A stretch of 64,000 bases of DNA from Nocardia ignorata NBRC 108230 (GTDB lineage: Bacteria; Actinomycetota; Actinomycetes; Mycobacteriales; Mycobacteriaceae), in contig NZ_BDBI01000002.1 in assembly GCF_001612905.1 (NCBI RefSeq), positions 434,001 through 498,000 on the forward strand, written 5' to 3'. Shown in pieces: positions 8,438 to 17,766 of this stretch. The position numbers and the translations under genes were made by a program. How positions within the stretch are numbered: position 1 is the first letter of the stretch; every line of letters begins with the position of its first letter. Below the pieces are notes generated by a model, which was not told the DNA's origin, did not search any database, and saw only the letters and a list, made by a program, of their open reading frames with translations.

Positions 8438-9237
8438 ACCGCCACCGGTGCCTTGATGGCCGGGTGGTGCTGGTACCCGGACAGTTCGACGTCGTCGTAG
8501 GCGTAGTCGAACAGGCTGGTCGCCGGGCGCAGGTGCAGGGTGGGGAAGGGGTAGGGCTCACGGGTGAGCTGTTCACGCACCTGGTCGACGTGGTTGTCGT
8601 AGATGTGCACGTCGCCACCGGTCCAGATGAACTCGCCCGGCTCCAGCTCGGTCTGCTGGGCGACCATCAGGGTGAGCAGCGCGTAGCTGGCGATATTGAA
8701 CGGCACACCGAGGAACAGGTCGGCGCTGCGCTGGTACAGCTGGCACGACAGCTTGCCGTCGGCGACATAGAACTGGAAGAAGGCGTGGCAGGGGGCGAGC
8801 GCCATCTTGTCCAGGTCGGCCACGTTCCACGCCGACACGATCATCCGGCGCGAATCCGGGTCGGTGCGCAGGGTGTGCAGCACCTGGGCGATCTGGTCGA
8901 TGTGGGTGCCGTCGGGTGTCGGCCAGGAACGCCACTGCACGCCGTACACCGGGCCGAGCTCGCCGTCCGCGTCCGCCCATTCGTCCCAGATGGTGACGCC
9001 GTGCTCGCGCAGCCACGACACGTTGGAATCGCCGCGCAGGAACCACAGCAACTCGTAGACGATGGACTTCAGGTGCACCCGCTTGGTGGTGATCAGCGGA
9101 AACGCCTCGGCCAGGTCGTAGCGCAGTTGATGGCCGAAGATGCTTCGGGTGCCGGTGCCGGTCCGATCGGCTTTCGGCGTGCCGTGTTCGAGCACGCGCC
9201 GGAGCAGATCTTCGTACTGCGTATCAGGGGTGGCCAC
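8434..9237 (-). CDS. thyA: Thymidylate synthase ThyA
   Basis: Methylates dUMP to dTMP with methylene-tetrahydrofolate. The 267-residue length is close to E. coli ThyA. Nucleophile Cys150 is in [52 protein letters not shown] and the RRMIVSAWN phosphate-binding segment are all present. The GTG start at 9237 gives the usual N-terminus ([14 protein letters not shown]). It is divergent from cobF and coupled to dfrA by a 4-nt overlap. Confidence 0.97.
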   Translation of the reverse strand: MATPDTQYEDLLRRVLEHGTPKADRTGTGTRSIFGHQLRYDLAEAFPLITTKRVHLKSIVYELLWFLRGDSNVSWLREHGVTIWDEWADADGELGPVYGVQWRSWPTPDGTHIDQIAQVLHTLRTDPDSRRMIVSAWNVADLDKMALAPCHAFFQFYVADGKLSCQLYQRSADLFLGVPFNIASYALLTLMVAQQTELEPGEFIWTGGDVHIYDNHVDQVREQLTREPYPFPTLHLRPATSLFDYAYDDVELSGYQHHPAIKAPVAV

Positions 9238-9282
9238 GCCTGCCGATTCTACTGCTGTGCACACCTGGCAAGCTCTGCGCGT

Positions 9283-10023
9283 ATGCGCAAGCTCTACGTG
9301 ATCGGTATCGGTGCGGGCGACCCCGACCAGGTGACGATGCAGGCAGTCAAGGCCATACGGCGGGCCGAGGCGTTCTTCGTGATCGGCAAGGGCGCCGAGA
9401 AGCAGGAACTCGTCGACGTGCGCACCGCGATCCTGCGCGAGTACGTCGACGGCCCGCACCGGGTGCTCGAGATCGCCGACCCGCCCCGCGACCGCGCACC
9501 CGCCGACTACACCGGTGTGGTGCAGGACTGGCACGAACGGCGCGCGGTGCTGCTGGAAGAGGCCTTCGAGCAGGTGGACGGCGACGGCGCGATCCTCGTC
9601 TGGGGCGATCCGGCCCTCTACGACAGCACCCTGCGCATGGTGGAGCGGGTGCTCGACCGTGGGCGGGTTCGGTTCGATTACGAGGTGATCCCCGGCGTCA
9701 CCAGCGTCGCGGCACTGGCCGCCGCCCACCGGGTGGTGCTGCACCGCATCGGTGAAGCCGTGCACATCACCACGGGTCGCAGACTGCGCGAAGAGGGCCT
9801 CGGCCCGGGTTCTACGGTGGTGATGCTCGACGGCGAATGCTCGTTCACCGAGGTGCCCGGCGACGATATCCAGATCTGGTGGGGCGCCTATCTCGGTATG
9901 CCCGACGAGATATTGATCGAAGGCAATCTGCGTGAGGTGGAGAAATCCATTCTCGAACGTCGTGCGCGAGCGCGCGCCGAAAAAGGCTGGATCATGGACG
10001 TCTACCTGTTGCGTTCCGAATAG
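9283..10023 (+). CDS. cobF: Precorrin-6A synthase (deacetylating) CobF
   Basis: SAM-dependent methyltransferase of aerobic cobalamin synthesis: it methylates precorrin-5 at C-1 and releases acetate. The 246 residues show the tetrapyrrole methylase start ([21 protein letters not shown]), then [13 protein letters not shown] and [24 protein letters not shown], and LDGECSF typical of CobF. The start ATG at 9283 begins exactly at the conserved domain. It stands alone; no other cobalamin genes or B12 riboswitch are visible nearby. Confidence 0.93.
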   Translation: MRKLYVIGIGAGDPDQVTMQAVKAIRRAEAFFVIGKGAEKQELVDVRTAILREYVDGPHRVLEIADPPRDRAPADYTGVVQDWHERRAVLLEEAFEQVDGDGAILVWGDPALYDSTLRMVERVLDRGRVRFDYEVIPGVTSVAALAAAHRVVLHRIGEAVHITTGRRLREEGLGPGSTVVMLDGECSFTEVPGDDIQIWWGAYLGMPDEILIEGNLREVEKSILERRARARAEKGWIMDVYLLRSE

Positions 10024-10024
10024 C

Positions 10025-10030
10025 TAGACT
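10025..10030 (+). promoter_or_regulatory. -10 box of leaderless Fpg/Nei gene
   Basis: TAGACT, 7 nt, then the GTG start codon at 10038. It overlaps the 3' boundary of cobF, so the glycosylase has its own promoter. Confidence 0.6.
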
Positions 10031-10037
10031 GACGCTT

Positions 10038-10907
10038 GTGCCCGAGTTACCCGAGGTAGAGGCGTTGGCGCAGTTCCTCCGGGATCATGCGGTCGGTGCG
10101 GTGGTGGGTCGCGTCGACGTGGCCGCGTTGAGTGCGGTGAAGACATTCGATCCGCCGGTGACCGCGCTGTCCGGCCGGGACGTGACCGGTGCGGGCCGGT
10201 GGGGCAAGTTCCTCGGAATGGATTGTGGCGGGCTGTGGTTGATCACCCACCTGTCACGTGGCGGCTGGTTGCGGTGGGTCGACGAACCGAATCCCTTGCC
10301 GCCCAAGCCCGGCGGTAAGAGCCCGCTCGCCCTGCGCGTGCATTTCTTCACTCCCGAAGGCGCGACACCCGCCATCGACCTCACCGAGGCGGGAACCAAG
10401 AAACGCCTCGCGGTGTACATAGTGGAGGATCCGCAGTCGGTTCCGGGCATCGCCCGGCTCGGTCCCGACGCGCTCGCGGTGACCGAGGACGAATTCGCGG
10501 CCCTGCTGCACGGCACATCGCAACGGATCAAGACCGCGCTGGTGGATCAGACCCTGCTGGCCGGTATCGGCAATGCCTATTCCGACGAGATACTGCACAC
10601 CGCACGCATTTCGCCGTTCGCGAATACGAAAACGATGTCCGCGGAAACTGTTTCGCAGTTGTACGCGGCGATGCGTTCGGTATTGCTCGACGCCGTCGAT
10701 CGTTCGACCGGGCAGGACGCGGCCCGATTGAAGGGGGAGAAGCGATCCGGCATGCGGGTGCACGCCAGGACCGGACAGCCGTGTCCGGTGTGTGGCGACA
10801 CGGTGCGCGAGGTGTCCTACGCGGAGCGCTCTTTTCAGTACTGCCCGACCTGTCAGACCGGCGGCAAGGTGCTCGCCGACCGGCGGATGTCGCGGTTGCT
10901 CAAGTAG
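10038..10907 (+). CDS. Fpg/Nei-family DNA glycosylase/AP lyase
   Basis: Base-excision repair enzyme that removes oxidised bases and nicks the abasic site. The 289 residues begin MPELPEVE, giving the catalytic Pro2 and Glu3 after Met removal. The H2TH region contains QTLLAGIGNAYSDEILH, and the C-terminal zinc finger has Cys249, Cys252, Cys269 and Cys272. The divergence from canonical MutM (GGWLRWVDEPNPLPPKPG insertion region) fits the actinobacterial Fpg/Nei subgroup, so substrate choice is uncertain. The GTG start is supported by a leaderless promoter. The stop abuts that of the convergent reductase gene with no spacer. Confidence 0.9.
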   Translation: MPELPEVEALAQFLRDHAVGAVVGRVDVAALSAVKTFDPPVTALSGRDVTGAGRWGKFLGMDCGGLWLITHLSRGGWLRWVDEPNPLPPKPGGKSPLALRVHFFTPEGATPAIDLTEAGTKKRLAVYIVEDPQSVPGIARLGPDALAVTEDEFAALLHGTSQRIKTALVDQTLLAGIGNAYSDEILHTARISPFANTKTMSAETVSQLYAAMRSVLLDAVDRSTGQDAARLKGEKRSGMRVHARTGQPCPVCGDTVREVSYAERSFQYCPTCQTGGKVLADRRMSRLLK

Positions 10908-12341
10908 TCAGCGGTCCCGCCAGGTTTCCAGCAGCCGTAACCAGAATTCGCTGACCGTGGGAAACGCGGGTACCGCGTGCCACAGGGTGTCCAAAGGCAC
11001 CCGCCCGACCACCGCGATGGTGGCGGCGTGCAATTGCTCGCCCATGTCGGGCCCGACGAAAGTGGCGCCCAGAAGGCGGTTTTCGGCGGTGTCGACGACG
11101 ATCTTCGCGCGGCCGTGGAAATCGTCGCGCGACAATGCGGAACCGGCTACCGAGATATCCATTTCGACGGTGTCGACCGCGTATCCAGCCTTGCGGGCCT
11201 GCTGCTCGGTCAGGCCGATGGCGGCGAGTTCCGGTGCGGTGTAGACGACTTGGGGAACCTGCTCGTGGTCGGCGCTCGCGGTGTAGCGGCTCTTGTCCAG
11301 CGGCGATCCCTGTGCGCGAGCGGCGATGACATCCCCGCACACGCGGGCCTGGTATTTGCCCATATGTGTCAGTGCCGCACGGTGGTTCACATCGCCCACC
11401 GCGTACAGCCATTCACCGGGAACATCGCGGACAGTCAAGTGATCGTCGACGTCGAGATAGCCTGCCGACAGGCCGACGGTCTCCAGGCCGAGGTCGTCGG
11501 TCGCGGGTGCGCGACCGGCCGCGACTACCAGCTCGTCGGCCTCCAGCTCACCGTTGTCGAGCACCAGCGTGACCGGGCCGCCGTGGATGCGGCCGACCCC
11601 GGTGTCGGCGGGGTCGCGGCGCGACACCATCAGCGCCTCGGTGTTCACGCGAACCTCGACGCCCTTGTCGCGCAGGCCTCGCAGCACCAGCTCGGCGGCG
11701 AAGGGCTCCACCCGTGGCAGCAGCCGGTCACCGCGCACCAGCATGGTCACCTCGGCCGCGCCGAGTTCGATCAGCCAGGTCGCCGCCTCGCACGCGACGA
11801 CACCGCCGCCGATGATCGCGACGCGGCGCGGTACGACCGTCAGATTGGTGGCGTCGCGCGAGGTCCAGGGCAGGGCATCGCGCAGTCCGGGAGTGTCGGG
11901 AATCGCGGCTGTTGTTCCGGTCGCGATCACGACAGCGTGCCTGGCGCGCAGTTCCCGCACCCCCGCGTCGGTGTGCACTTCGACCCGCCGCTCCCCGGCG
12001 AGCCTGGCCGCACCGCGGATCGGGTCGATGCGCGCCGATTTCGCCCAGTCGACCTGGGAGGTGTCGTCGCGGTGGTGGACGAAGGTGTCGCGGCGGGCCA
12101 GCACATCGGCCACCTGGGGGCCGCTGGCCGTCAGCCCGGGCAACCCGGCGGTGAGATCGAGCACGGCACCTGTGCGCAGCAGTGTCTTGCTGGGAATGCA
12201 CGCCCAGTAGCTGCATTCGCCGCCGAACAGTTCCCGTTCCACGAGCGCGGCGGTACGGTCGCTGCCCGCGATGGCGTACGCGGCGGCGTTCTCGCCCGCC
12301 GGGCCGCCACCGATCACGATGACGTCGTACTCGTCGGTCAC
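10908..12341 (-). CDS. FAD-dependent pyridine nucleotide-disulfide oxidoreductase
   Basis: A 477-residue class I flavin disulfide reductase, relative of lipoamide dehydrogenase and mercuric reductase. The FAD-binding VIGGGPAGENAA (residues 9-20), redox pair Cys43-x4-Cys48 in GECSYWACIPSKTLL, NAD-binding VAIIGGGVVACEAA and the C-terminal dimerisation domain are visible. The active-site context CSYWAC differs from the CVNVGC of true dehydrogenases, so the substrate is open; a quinone or other disulfide reductase role is possible. The GTG start overlaps the DUF2630 stop in a GTGA, so the two genes are coupled. Confidence 0.86.
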   Translation of the reverse strand: MTDEYDVIVIGGGPAGENAAAYAIAGSDRTAALVERELFGGECSYWACIPSKTLLRTGAVLDLTAGLPGLTASGPQVADVLARRDTFVHHRDDTSQVDWAKSARIDPIRGAARLAGERRVEVHTDAGVRELRARHAVVIATGTTAAIPDTPGLRDALPWTSRDATNLTVVPRRVAIIGGGVVACEAATWLIELGAAEVTMLVRGDRLLPRVEPFAAELVLRGLRDKGVEVRVNTEALMVSRRDPADTGVGRIHGGPVTLVLDNGELEADELVVAAGRAPATDDLGLETVGLSAGYLDVDDHLTVRDVPGEWLYAVGDVNHRAALTHMGKYQARVCGDVIAARAQGSPLDKSRYTASADHEQVPQVVYTAPELAAIGLTEQQARKAGYAVDTVEMDISVAGSALSRDDFHGRAKIVVDTAENRLLGATFVGPDMGEQLHAATIAVVGRVPLDTLWHAVPAFPTVSEFWLRLLETWRDR

Positions 12342-12583
12342 TGCAAGTAACCCTCGACCTCACGCGGCGAGCGCATCTGGGTGTCTTCGGGAGAGGCGTC
12401 GGCGCCTGCGCGGGCGCGGCGCTGGCGCAGCAGATCCCAGGCCTGGTCGAGCATCACTTCCAGCTGGGCGAGCTGCTTGCGCTCGCTGACCGGGTCGATC
12501 TCGCCCGCCGTCGCCTTGGACCGCAGTTCGTGTTCTTCGTCGACCAACTGCTTGATCTTGGCCAGGATGTCCTGATCGGTCAT
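12338..12583 (-). CDS. DUF2630 family small protein
   Basis: An 81-residue, mostly helical charged protein typical of DUF2630: starts MTDQDILAKIKQLVDEEHELR, has LEVMLDQAWDLLRQRRA and ends PREVEGYLQ. Function is unknown. It is upstream of and coupled by a 4-nt overlap to the flavin reductase gene. In-frame ATG codons further upstream (12652) would extend it, but the family begins at the chosen Met. Confidence 0.78.
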   Translation of the reverse strand: MTDQDILAKIKQLVDEEHELRSKATAGEIDPVSERKQLAQLEVMLDQAWDLLRQRRARAGADASPEDTQMRSPREVEGYLQ

Positions 12584-12653
12584 GTGCTCACCACTTCGAT
12601 TCTCGGAGGGGTAGTGCCGGGCGAACCGCGACCCGCGCGGGTCCTGGTCCATG

Positions 12654-14036
12654 CTACGACCGCCGGGTGACATGGGCGGCGAGACAGTCGGCCGCGATCG
12701 GGACGGCCCGGGCCAATTCGGTGCTGGTCAGGGCCGTGTAGCCGAGGGCGACACCGAACCTGTGCGGCGTGGCGAGATGGTGGCGGGCCAGCCCGTCGAG
12801 CAGGACTCCGCGGCTTCGGGCGGCATCGACCGCGGCGGCCTCGGCGGCGACGTCGGGCAGTTCGACGACCACATGCGACCCGGCGTCGTCACCGAGGACC
12901 GGCAGGCCCCGGTCGGCGAGCTCACCGACGAGCAGGGCGCGCCGTGGCGGGACCATCCGGCGCAGGCGACGCAGATGCCGGGCGAGGTCGCCGTTGCGGG
13001 CGAATTCGGCGAGCACCAGTTGGCCGGCCGGGCTCGGGGAACTGCCGATGCGGGCGCGGTGCGCGAGGACGGCCTCGGTGATGTCGGGACGGGCGACGAG
13101 CCAGCCGACACCGAGGGTGGGGGCGATGATCTTGCTCGTGGTGCCGAGGTGGACCACCACGTCCGGCGCCATCGCCGCCAGCAGCGGCAAGGGTGCGGTG
13201 TCGTAGCGCAATTCGCCGTCGTAGTCGTCCTCGATGACCAGAGTGCCGGTGCTGCGGGCGAATTCGACCAGTTCCACCCGGCGCCCGGCAGGCATCCGCG
13301 CGCCCATCGGGAACTGGTGTGCCGGTGTGCAATACACGGCACGGACACCCGCCGGAATGCGGTCGACACACAGCCCGTGCGCGTCGACGGGCACCGGGAG
13401 CACCGTCATTCCGGCGGCTTGGAACGCACCGACCGCGCGCAGATAGCCGGGGTCTTCGATGGCCACGGTGTCGCCGGGACGGAGCAGGGCCGCGGCGAGT
13501 TCCCCGACGGCGGTGCTCGTGCCCGCGGTCGCCAGTACCACCGATGCCGCGCCCGCGGCCAGTCCGCGATGCCGGAGCAGATGCTCGGCGACGGCATCGC
13601 GATAGCCGGGCTCGCCCGCTCGATCCTTGCGGGCCTCGGGTGCGCGGTCACCGGCCGAGCGCCACGCGCGGCGCCAGGCCGCGCGGTCGAGGGCCTCGAT
13701 GCACGGTGCGCCCGCGGCGAGGTCGAGCAGGGTCGGTTCGTTCTCGATGCCCTTCCTCGCGACGGTGCTCGGCGGTGCTGTCGCGGGGGCGGTGCTCAGG
13801 TAGGTGCCGGAGCCGCGTCGACCGGTGAGCCAGCCCTCGGCGTGCAATTGGTCGTAGGCGGCGGCGATCACGGCCCGGCTCACGCCCAGCCGTTGCGCGA
13901 GGGTGCGCGAGGGCGGGAGCCGGTCGCCGACGCGCAGGACGCGGGTGGTCGCGGCGGTGCGCAGGGCATCGGCTACCTGCACCGACAGGGGTTCGGTGGC
14001 GGTGCGGTCGAGCGGGATCGGGAAGTCGTCGAGCAT
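12654..14036 (-). CDS. MocR/PdxR-type GntR-aminotransferase regulator
   Basis: A 460-residue fusion of a GntR winged helix (residues about 15-80: DRLPPSRTLAQRLGVSRAVI) with a fold type I aminotransferase domain. IEDDYDGELRYD gives the Asp that contacts the PLP pyridine nitrogen, and TTSKIIAPTLGVGWLV contains the Schiff-base Lys. MocR proteins sense PLP or an amino compound and act on divergent genes; here the divergent gene is a PNPOx-like flavoprotein. Two direct repeats in the 79-bp promoter are candidate binding sites. Confidence 0.88.
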   Translation of the reverse strand: MLDDFPIPLDRTATEPLSVQVADALRTAATTRVLRVGDRLPPSRTLAQRLGVSRAVIAAAYDQLHAEGWLTGRRGSGTYLSTAPATAPPSTVARKGIENEPTLLDLAAGAPCIEALDRAAWRRAWRSAGDRAPEARKDRAGEPGYRDAVAEHLLRHRGLAAGAASVVLATAGTSTAVGELAAALLRPGDTVAIEDPGYLRAVGAFQAAGMTVLPVPVDAHGLCVDRIPAGVRAVYCTPAHQFPMGARMPAGRRVELVEFARSTGTLVIEDDYDGELRYDTAPLPLLAAMAPDVVVHLGTTSKIIAPTLGVGWLVARPDITEAVLAHRARIGSSPSPAGQLVLAEFARNGDLARHLRRLRRMVPPRRALLVGELADRGLPVLGDDAGSHVVVELPDVAAEAAAVDAARSRGVLLDGLARHHLATPHRFGVALGYTALTSTELARAVPIAADCLAAHVTRRS

Positions 14037-14048
14037 CGCCCACCTCTG

Positions 14049-14084
14049 ATTGGACTGTCGTTCCTACATTGAATTGGACCTGTC
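14049..14084. promoter_or_regulatory. Direct repeat in the MocR divergent promoter
   Basis: ATTGGACTGTC at 14049-14059 and ATTGGACCTGTC at 14073-14084 are near-identical direct repeats 24 bp apart, between the MocR gene and the PNPOx-like gene. MocR-type regulators usually bind such direct repeats, so this is a likely operator. Confidence 0.5.
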
Positions 14085-14115
14085 CGAGGGCCAATCGTGC
14101 GGCGATGCTCATCTT

Positions 14116-14805
14116 ATGAGCACGCACACCAGAACGCCGCTGTCCCCGACCCCGCGCACCACGGTGACCAGATCCAAGGAACGCGCCCGCAGCGATCGGG
14201 CCGAACTGGACGCGGTGCTCGACGCGGGACTGATCTGTCACCTCGCAGTGGTGCTCGGTGGTTCGCCGGTGGTGCTGCCGACCGTGTACGGCCGCGCGGG
14301 TGACACGATCTACCTGCACGGTTCCACCGGCGCGGGCAATATGCGCGCCGCCATCGGCACCGACATCAGCATCGCGGTGACCCACGTCGACGGCCTGATC
14401 TATGCCCGCTCCGCCATGCACTTCTCGATGAACTATCGGTCGGCGGTGGTGCGCGGGCGGGCCGAACTCGTCACCGACGAGGACGAACGTCTCGAAGCGC
14501 TGCGGGTGATCGTCGAGCATGCGGCGCCCGGTTCCTGGGACCGTGTCCGCCCACCCAGCCGCAAGGAGATGGCTGCCACGATGGTGCTGGCGCTCGACCT
14601 CACCGAGGCGTCGGTGAAAGTCCGGACCGGCGGGCCGAAGGACGACGAGGACGATATCGCCGCAGGTGGGGTGTGGGCCGGGGAGCTACCGTTGCGGCAG
14701 GTGTGGGGTGCGCCGGTGCCGTCGGCGGACCTGGAGCCGGGGATCGAGGTGCCCGCCGGAGTGGCCGACCGAGTGGATTCGGCGATGCCGGTCGCGCTTC
14801 GGTAG
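14116..14805 (+). CDS. Pyridoxamine 5'-phosphate oxidase-like flavin-binding protein
   Basis: A 229-residue split-barrel protein. LDAGLICHLAVVLGGSPVVLPTVYGRAGDTIYLHGS and MHFSMNYRSAVVRGRAELV are typical of the PNPOx-like, FMN/F420-binding "nitroimidazole resistance" family. It probably binds FMN, F420 or heme; whether it oxidises pyridoxamine phosphate is unproven. It is divergent from a MocR regulator, whose family often controls vitamin B6 genes, which makes a B6-linked role plausible. The ATG at 14116 starts just before the domain. Confidence 0.8.
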   Translation: MSTHTRTPLSPTPRTTVTRSKERARSDRAELDAVLDAGLICHLAVVLGGSPVVLPTVYGRAGDTIYLHGSTGAGNMRAAIGTDISIAVTHVDGLIYARSAMHFSMNYRSAVVRGRAELVTDEDERLEALRVIVEHAAPGSWDRVRPPSRKEMAATMVLALDLTEASVKVRTGGPKDDEDDIAAGGVWAGELPLRQVWGAPVPSADLEPGIEVPAGVADRVDSAMPVALR

Positions 14806-14932
14806 GGAACGGGTCGGACGTTCCACAGACCGCTGCGGACGGACGTCGGTGATTCGATCATGTCGCGCAGTGCGGCGGTGGAGTCGTGCGATTCGCTCGT
14901 CGTGGCACCTCGGTGGGCGGGTGCGCGCTCGG

Positions 14933-14938
14933 TACAGT
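14933..14938 (+). promoter_or_regulatory. -10 box of leaderless TetR gene
   Basis: TACAGT, 7 nt, then ATG at 14946. It supports this start over an ATG at 14886. Confidence 0.5.
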
Positions 14939-14945
14939 CCGGCCT

Positions 14946-15635
14946 ATGCCGTCGAGTCCGCTCAGCGGGGGCGAGCCGCCCGAACAGTTGTCGTGCACCG
15001 AGGATCGGGTGGTGGACGCGGCCTTGGCAGTGCTCGACGAGGGTGGGGCGGGTGCGCTCACGGTCGAGGCGGTGGCCGCGCGACTCGGTGTCGACCCGGC
15101 CGCGCTGGCTTGTGATCGGAGCGGACTGGAACGGGCCGCCATCGAACGCGTGCTATCGAACGTGCGGCTCGGGCCGCTCTACGACCGCGGTGTCGAGTGG
15201 GTTTCGGCGGTGATCCAGTTGGCGCTGAGTATGCGGTCGCGGCTGTGGGAGCATCCGGCGGTGGCGGTGCTGATGATGTCGGGTCCGCACGACGGTCCGG
15301 CGGCGGACGGGCCCGCCGCACGCGATATCGAGGAGGCGTTGTTCGCCTGCTTCGCGCGCGGCGGTCTGCATACGCAGATGCGGGCGCACGGGGTGTACGC
15401 GGTGCTCGTCTACGTCCTCGGTTCCACAGCGCTCGATATCGCGGAGACCGACGGAATACCGCCGCTGCCAACTGATTCGGAACGGATCGCGCGGCGCCGC
15501 GAGCAGCTCAGGGACCTGGACGTGGATCGCTGGACGCGTACCGCCGCGCATGTGGACGAGATCGCGGCGTGGACATCCGTCGACCAATTCGTGTGGGGGC
15601 TGAGGGTTCTGCTCGTGGGTATGACGGCGAATTGA
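14946..15635 (+). CDS. TetR-family regulator
   Basis: A 229-residue TetR-like protein. The N-terminal helix-turn-helix is diverged (TEDRVVDAALAVLDEGGAGALTVEAVAARLGVDPAAL at about residues 18-55), and the C-terminal part resembles the TetR_C domain of tetracycline-repressor relatives. The last residues contain SVDQFVWGLRVLLVGM. Target genes are unknown; the acyltransferase gene downstream is convergent. The start is set by a leaderless promoter. Confidence 0.75.
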   Translation: MPSSPLSGGEPPEQLSCTEDRVVDAALAVLDEGGAGALTVEAVAARLGVDPAALACDRSGLERAAIERVLSNVRLGPLYDRGVEWVSAVIQLALSMRSRLWEHPAVAVLMMSGPHDGPAADGPAARDIEEALFACFARGGLHTQMRAHGVYAVLVYVLGSTALDIAETDGIPPLPTDSERIARRREQLRDLDVDRWTRTAAHVDEIAAWTSVDQFVWGLRVLLVGMTAN

Positions 15636-15664
15636 GTTGCCGCAACCGAGGGGTCACTGCTATC

Positions 15665-16945
15665 TCACCAGGGCTCGGCGGTCAACCCGACTTTCGACAG
15701 CACGCGATCCGCTGCCGCGGTGAGTGATTCGTGTTCGTCCAAGCTGACGAGCGCCAGCGTGTAGGTGTCGGTCAGACGGGAGAGGTAACCGGAGAGGCGA
15801 GTACGCGGAAAATCCGTGATGCCCGGATGGATCGCGCGGGCGGCCACGCGGGTGCACTCATGCGGGCCGACGGTGCGCAGGGCGTCGGGCATTGTGCCGA
15901 TATTGGAGCACAGGATGTCGCGCTCACCAGCACCTTTGCTGAGCTTGTGCGCCAAGCGATCAGGGAGTACCTGCAGGATTTCCTCGGGCAGCCCGGCGGG
16001 CGCCGACATGCGGCGTAGATAGGCGTCGCGGGCTTTGACGCGGATCGTCTCCGGGGTGTCGGCGTGGTCGATCCGGATCTCGGTCACGGCGAGATCGTTG
16101 TCCACGCGTGGTTCGTCGCGGGTGTCCACCGGCAGGCTCGCGGTGATGGTGTCGTCACCGAAGCCGTTCTCCCACAGAATGTTCGCGACCAGGTAGATAA
16201 ACAGACTGTTCGGCGTGCCACCCGCTTCCGCCGCGACGGAATCCCATTGCGCCGCATCGAAAGCCAGCAGGGAGCTGCGGACGGTGCGACCTGGAGTCAC
16301 CGTGGGAACGATGGCCTTGGGCGGTCGGGGAACACCGTTGCGCAGTGCGCGCGCGGTCCCCCCGAGTACCGTTGCCCACTGCGTCCGAGCATCGGTCCAG
16401 TCCGAACGGGGCTCGTCCGCAGACCGTTCGCGGCGCTGGTGTCGTGAGGTGGAGGCGACCGCAGTCGACGCACGTTCCGTAGGTACGCCGTTCAGCGATC
16501 GCAAGGCCAGCGCGACAGCGTGGATCAGCCCTCGAGCGTCGGCAAGGGCGTGCGAACAGGTCAGGGCGACAACGGTTCCGCCGTCTGCCAGAGGCGCCGC
16601 CGACAACCGCCAACCGGGGAAGAACTCGGGATCGAGGTCGGCGCCGAGCCTATCGGCCCACGGCAGGATTTCCCCGTCACTCAGGGGAGCACAGTGGGCA
16701 TCGGTCGCGAGGTAGTCGAGCGGGTGGGCGCGGACGGTGGGCTGCCAGGCACGGCGGGCGCCGGGGACGCGGGCGCGGACGACTCTGCGGCCCAGCGGAC
16801 CATGACTCAGCTCGTGGTGGATCTGTCGCAGCAGAGCCGGATCCATCGTGTCCGGTGTTCGCCACAGTCCCTGCAGGGCGATCGGCGTGCCCATTCCCCG
16901 ATGGGTACGCAGGAAGATCTCGTCGACGACGGTCAGGCGGTCCAT
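15665..16945 (-). CDS. Condensation-like CoA-dependent acyltransferase superfamily protein
   Basis: A 426-residue protein that looks like a stand-alone acyltransferase of the PapA/WES/condensation superfamily. It opens MDRLTVVDEIFLRTHRGMGTP as wax-ester-synthase-like proteins do. The active-site motif appears as CSHALADARG (HxxxD kept, following Gly replaced), and a second-domain ASLPVDTRDEPRVDNDLAV segment resembles the PVD/DFG-like part of the fold. The acyl and acceptor substrates are unknown; transfer of a fatty acyl group to a lipid or polyketide is possible. Its ATG overlaps the echA stop (TAATG), so it is translated together with the hydratase. Confidence 0.7.
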   Translation of the reverse strand: MDRLTVVDEIFLRTHRGMGTPIALQGLWRTPDTMDPALLRQIHHELSHGPLGRRVVRARVPGARRAWQPTVRAHPLDYLATDAHCAPLSDGEILPWADRLGADLDPEFFPGWRLSAAPLADGGTVVALTCSHALADARGLIHAVALALRSLNGVPTERASTAVASTSRHQRRERSADEPRSDWTDARTQWATVLGGTARALRNGVPRPPKAIVPTVTPGRTVRSSLLAFDAAQWDSVAAEAGGTPNSLFIYLVANILWENGFGDDTITASLPVDTRDEPRVDNDLAVTEIRIDHADTPETIRVKARDAYLRRMSAPAGLPEEILQVLPDRLAHKLSKGAGERDILCSNIGTMPDALRTVGPHECTRVAARAIHPGITDFPRTRLSGYLSRLTDTYTLALVSLDEHESLTAAADRVLSKVGLTAEPW

Positions 16946-17733
16946 TACGACGTGGAGGTGGCGCCGTGCCTGCCCGCGCCCGCGGCGAAGCGGGCCGCAC
17001 CCTCCAGCGCGCCATCGGCGAGAGCCTTGACACCGTGCGCGAATTCGATGCGCAGCGCCTCGTCTTCGGATCGACCGACCTGGTCGTACACGGATGCGCG
17101 GTCGGAACGCAGGCAGGTCTGCGGGAGCGCCGCGAGTTGCCCGGCCAATTCCTCGGCCATCCGGCGCGCATCCCCGGTGGGAACCACACGGGTGACCAGC
17201 CCCATCTGCAACGCTTCGGGCGCGCTCACCGGCCGACCGGTGAGAATCATGTCCAGCGCCCGCCCCTCGCCGACGATGCGTGGCAGACGCACCGTGCCGC
17301 CGTCGATGAGCGGCACACCCCAGCGGCGGCAGAACACGCCGAACACGGCGTCCTGCTCGGCCACCCGCAGGTCGCACCACAGTGCCAGCTCGAGCCCACC
17401 GGCTACCGCGTGCCCGGACACCGCGGCGATCACCGGTTTGGACAGCCGCATCCTGGTGGGCCCCATCGGTCCGTCACCGTCGGGCGCAGCCTGGTTGCTG
17501 CGGTCGGTGCCGAGCGATTTCAGGTCGGCACCCGCGCAGAACGTGCCGTGCTCGCCCCACAGCACCGCCACCGAGGCGGTCGGGTCGGCCTCGAACGCGC
17601 GGAAAGCCTCCGCCAGGGCGCGGGCCGTCGGCCCGTCGACGGCGTTGCGGGCGTGAGGGCGGTTCAGGATCACCGTAGTGACCGGCCCCGCCTTCTCGAC
17701 ACGCACCGAATCGGACGCGGGACCTGAGCTCAT
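16945..17733 (-). CDS. Enoyl-CoA hydratase/isomerase family protein
   Basis: Crotonase-fold protein of 262 residues with VTTVILNRPHARNAVDGPTA, the oxyanion-hole segments GTFCAGADLKSLG and AAVSGHAVAGGLELALWCDLRVA, and RRWGVPLIDGGTVRLPRIVG. It would hydrate or isomerise an enoyl-CoA in fatty-acid or steroid breakdown. The ATG at 17733 follows a TATGGT box by 6 nt, so the message is leaderless. It is the first gene of an operon with the acyltransferase-like gene (1-nt overlap) and divergent from a TetR gene with a palindrome between them. Confidence 0.9.
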   Translation of the reverse strand: MSSGPASDSVRVEKAGPVTTVILNRPHARNAVDGPTARALAEAFRAFEADPTASVAVLWGEHGTFCAGADLKSLGTDRSNQAAPDGDGPMGPTRMRLSKPVIAAVSGHAVAGGLELALWCDLRVAEQDAVFGVFCRRWGVPLIDGGTVRLPRIVGEGRALDMILTGRPVSAPEALQMGLVTRVVPTGDARRMAEELAGQLAALPQTCLRSDRASVYDQVGRSEDEALRIEFAHGVKALADGALEGAARFAAGAGRHGATSTS

Positions 17734-17739
17734 AGCTCG

Positions 17740-17745
17740 ACCATA
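17740..17745 (-). promoter_or_regulatory. -10 box of leaderless enoyl-CoA hydratase gene
   Basis: TATGGT on the reverse strand, 6 nt before the ATG at 17733. It lies 21 bp from the TetR-type palindrome, within reach of a repressor. Confidence 0.5.
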
Positions 17746-17766
17746 CGACGAAACCCACCCTTGTGT

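Noticed and set aside
9238-9765. N-terminal extension of thyA across cobF
   Set aside because: Open frame only because of high GC; family length and the GTG at 9237 fix the start, and the extension is antisense to cobF.
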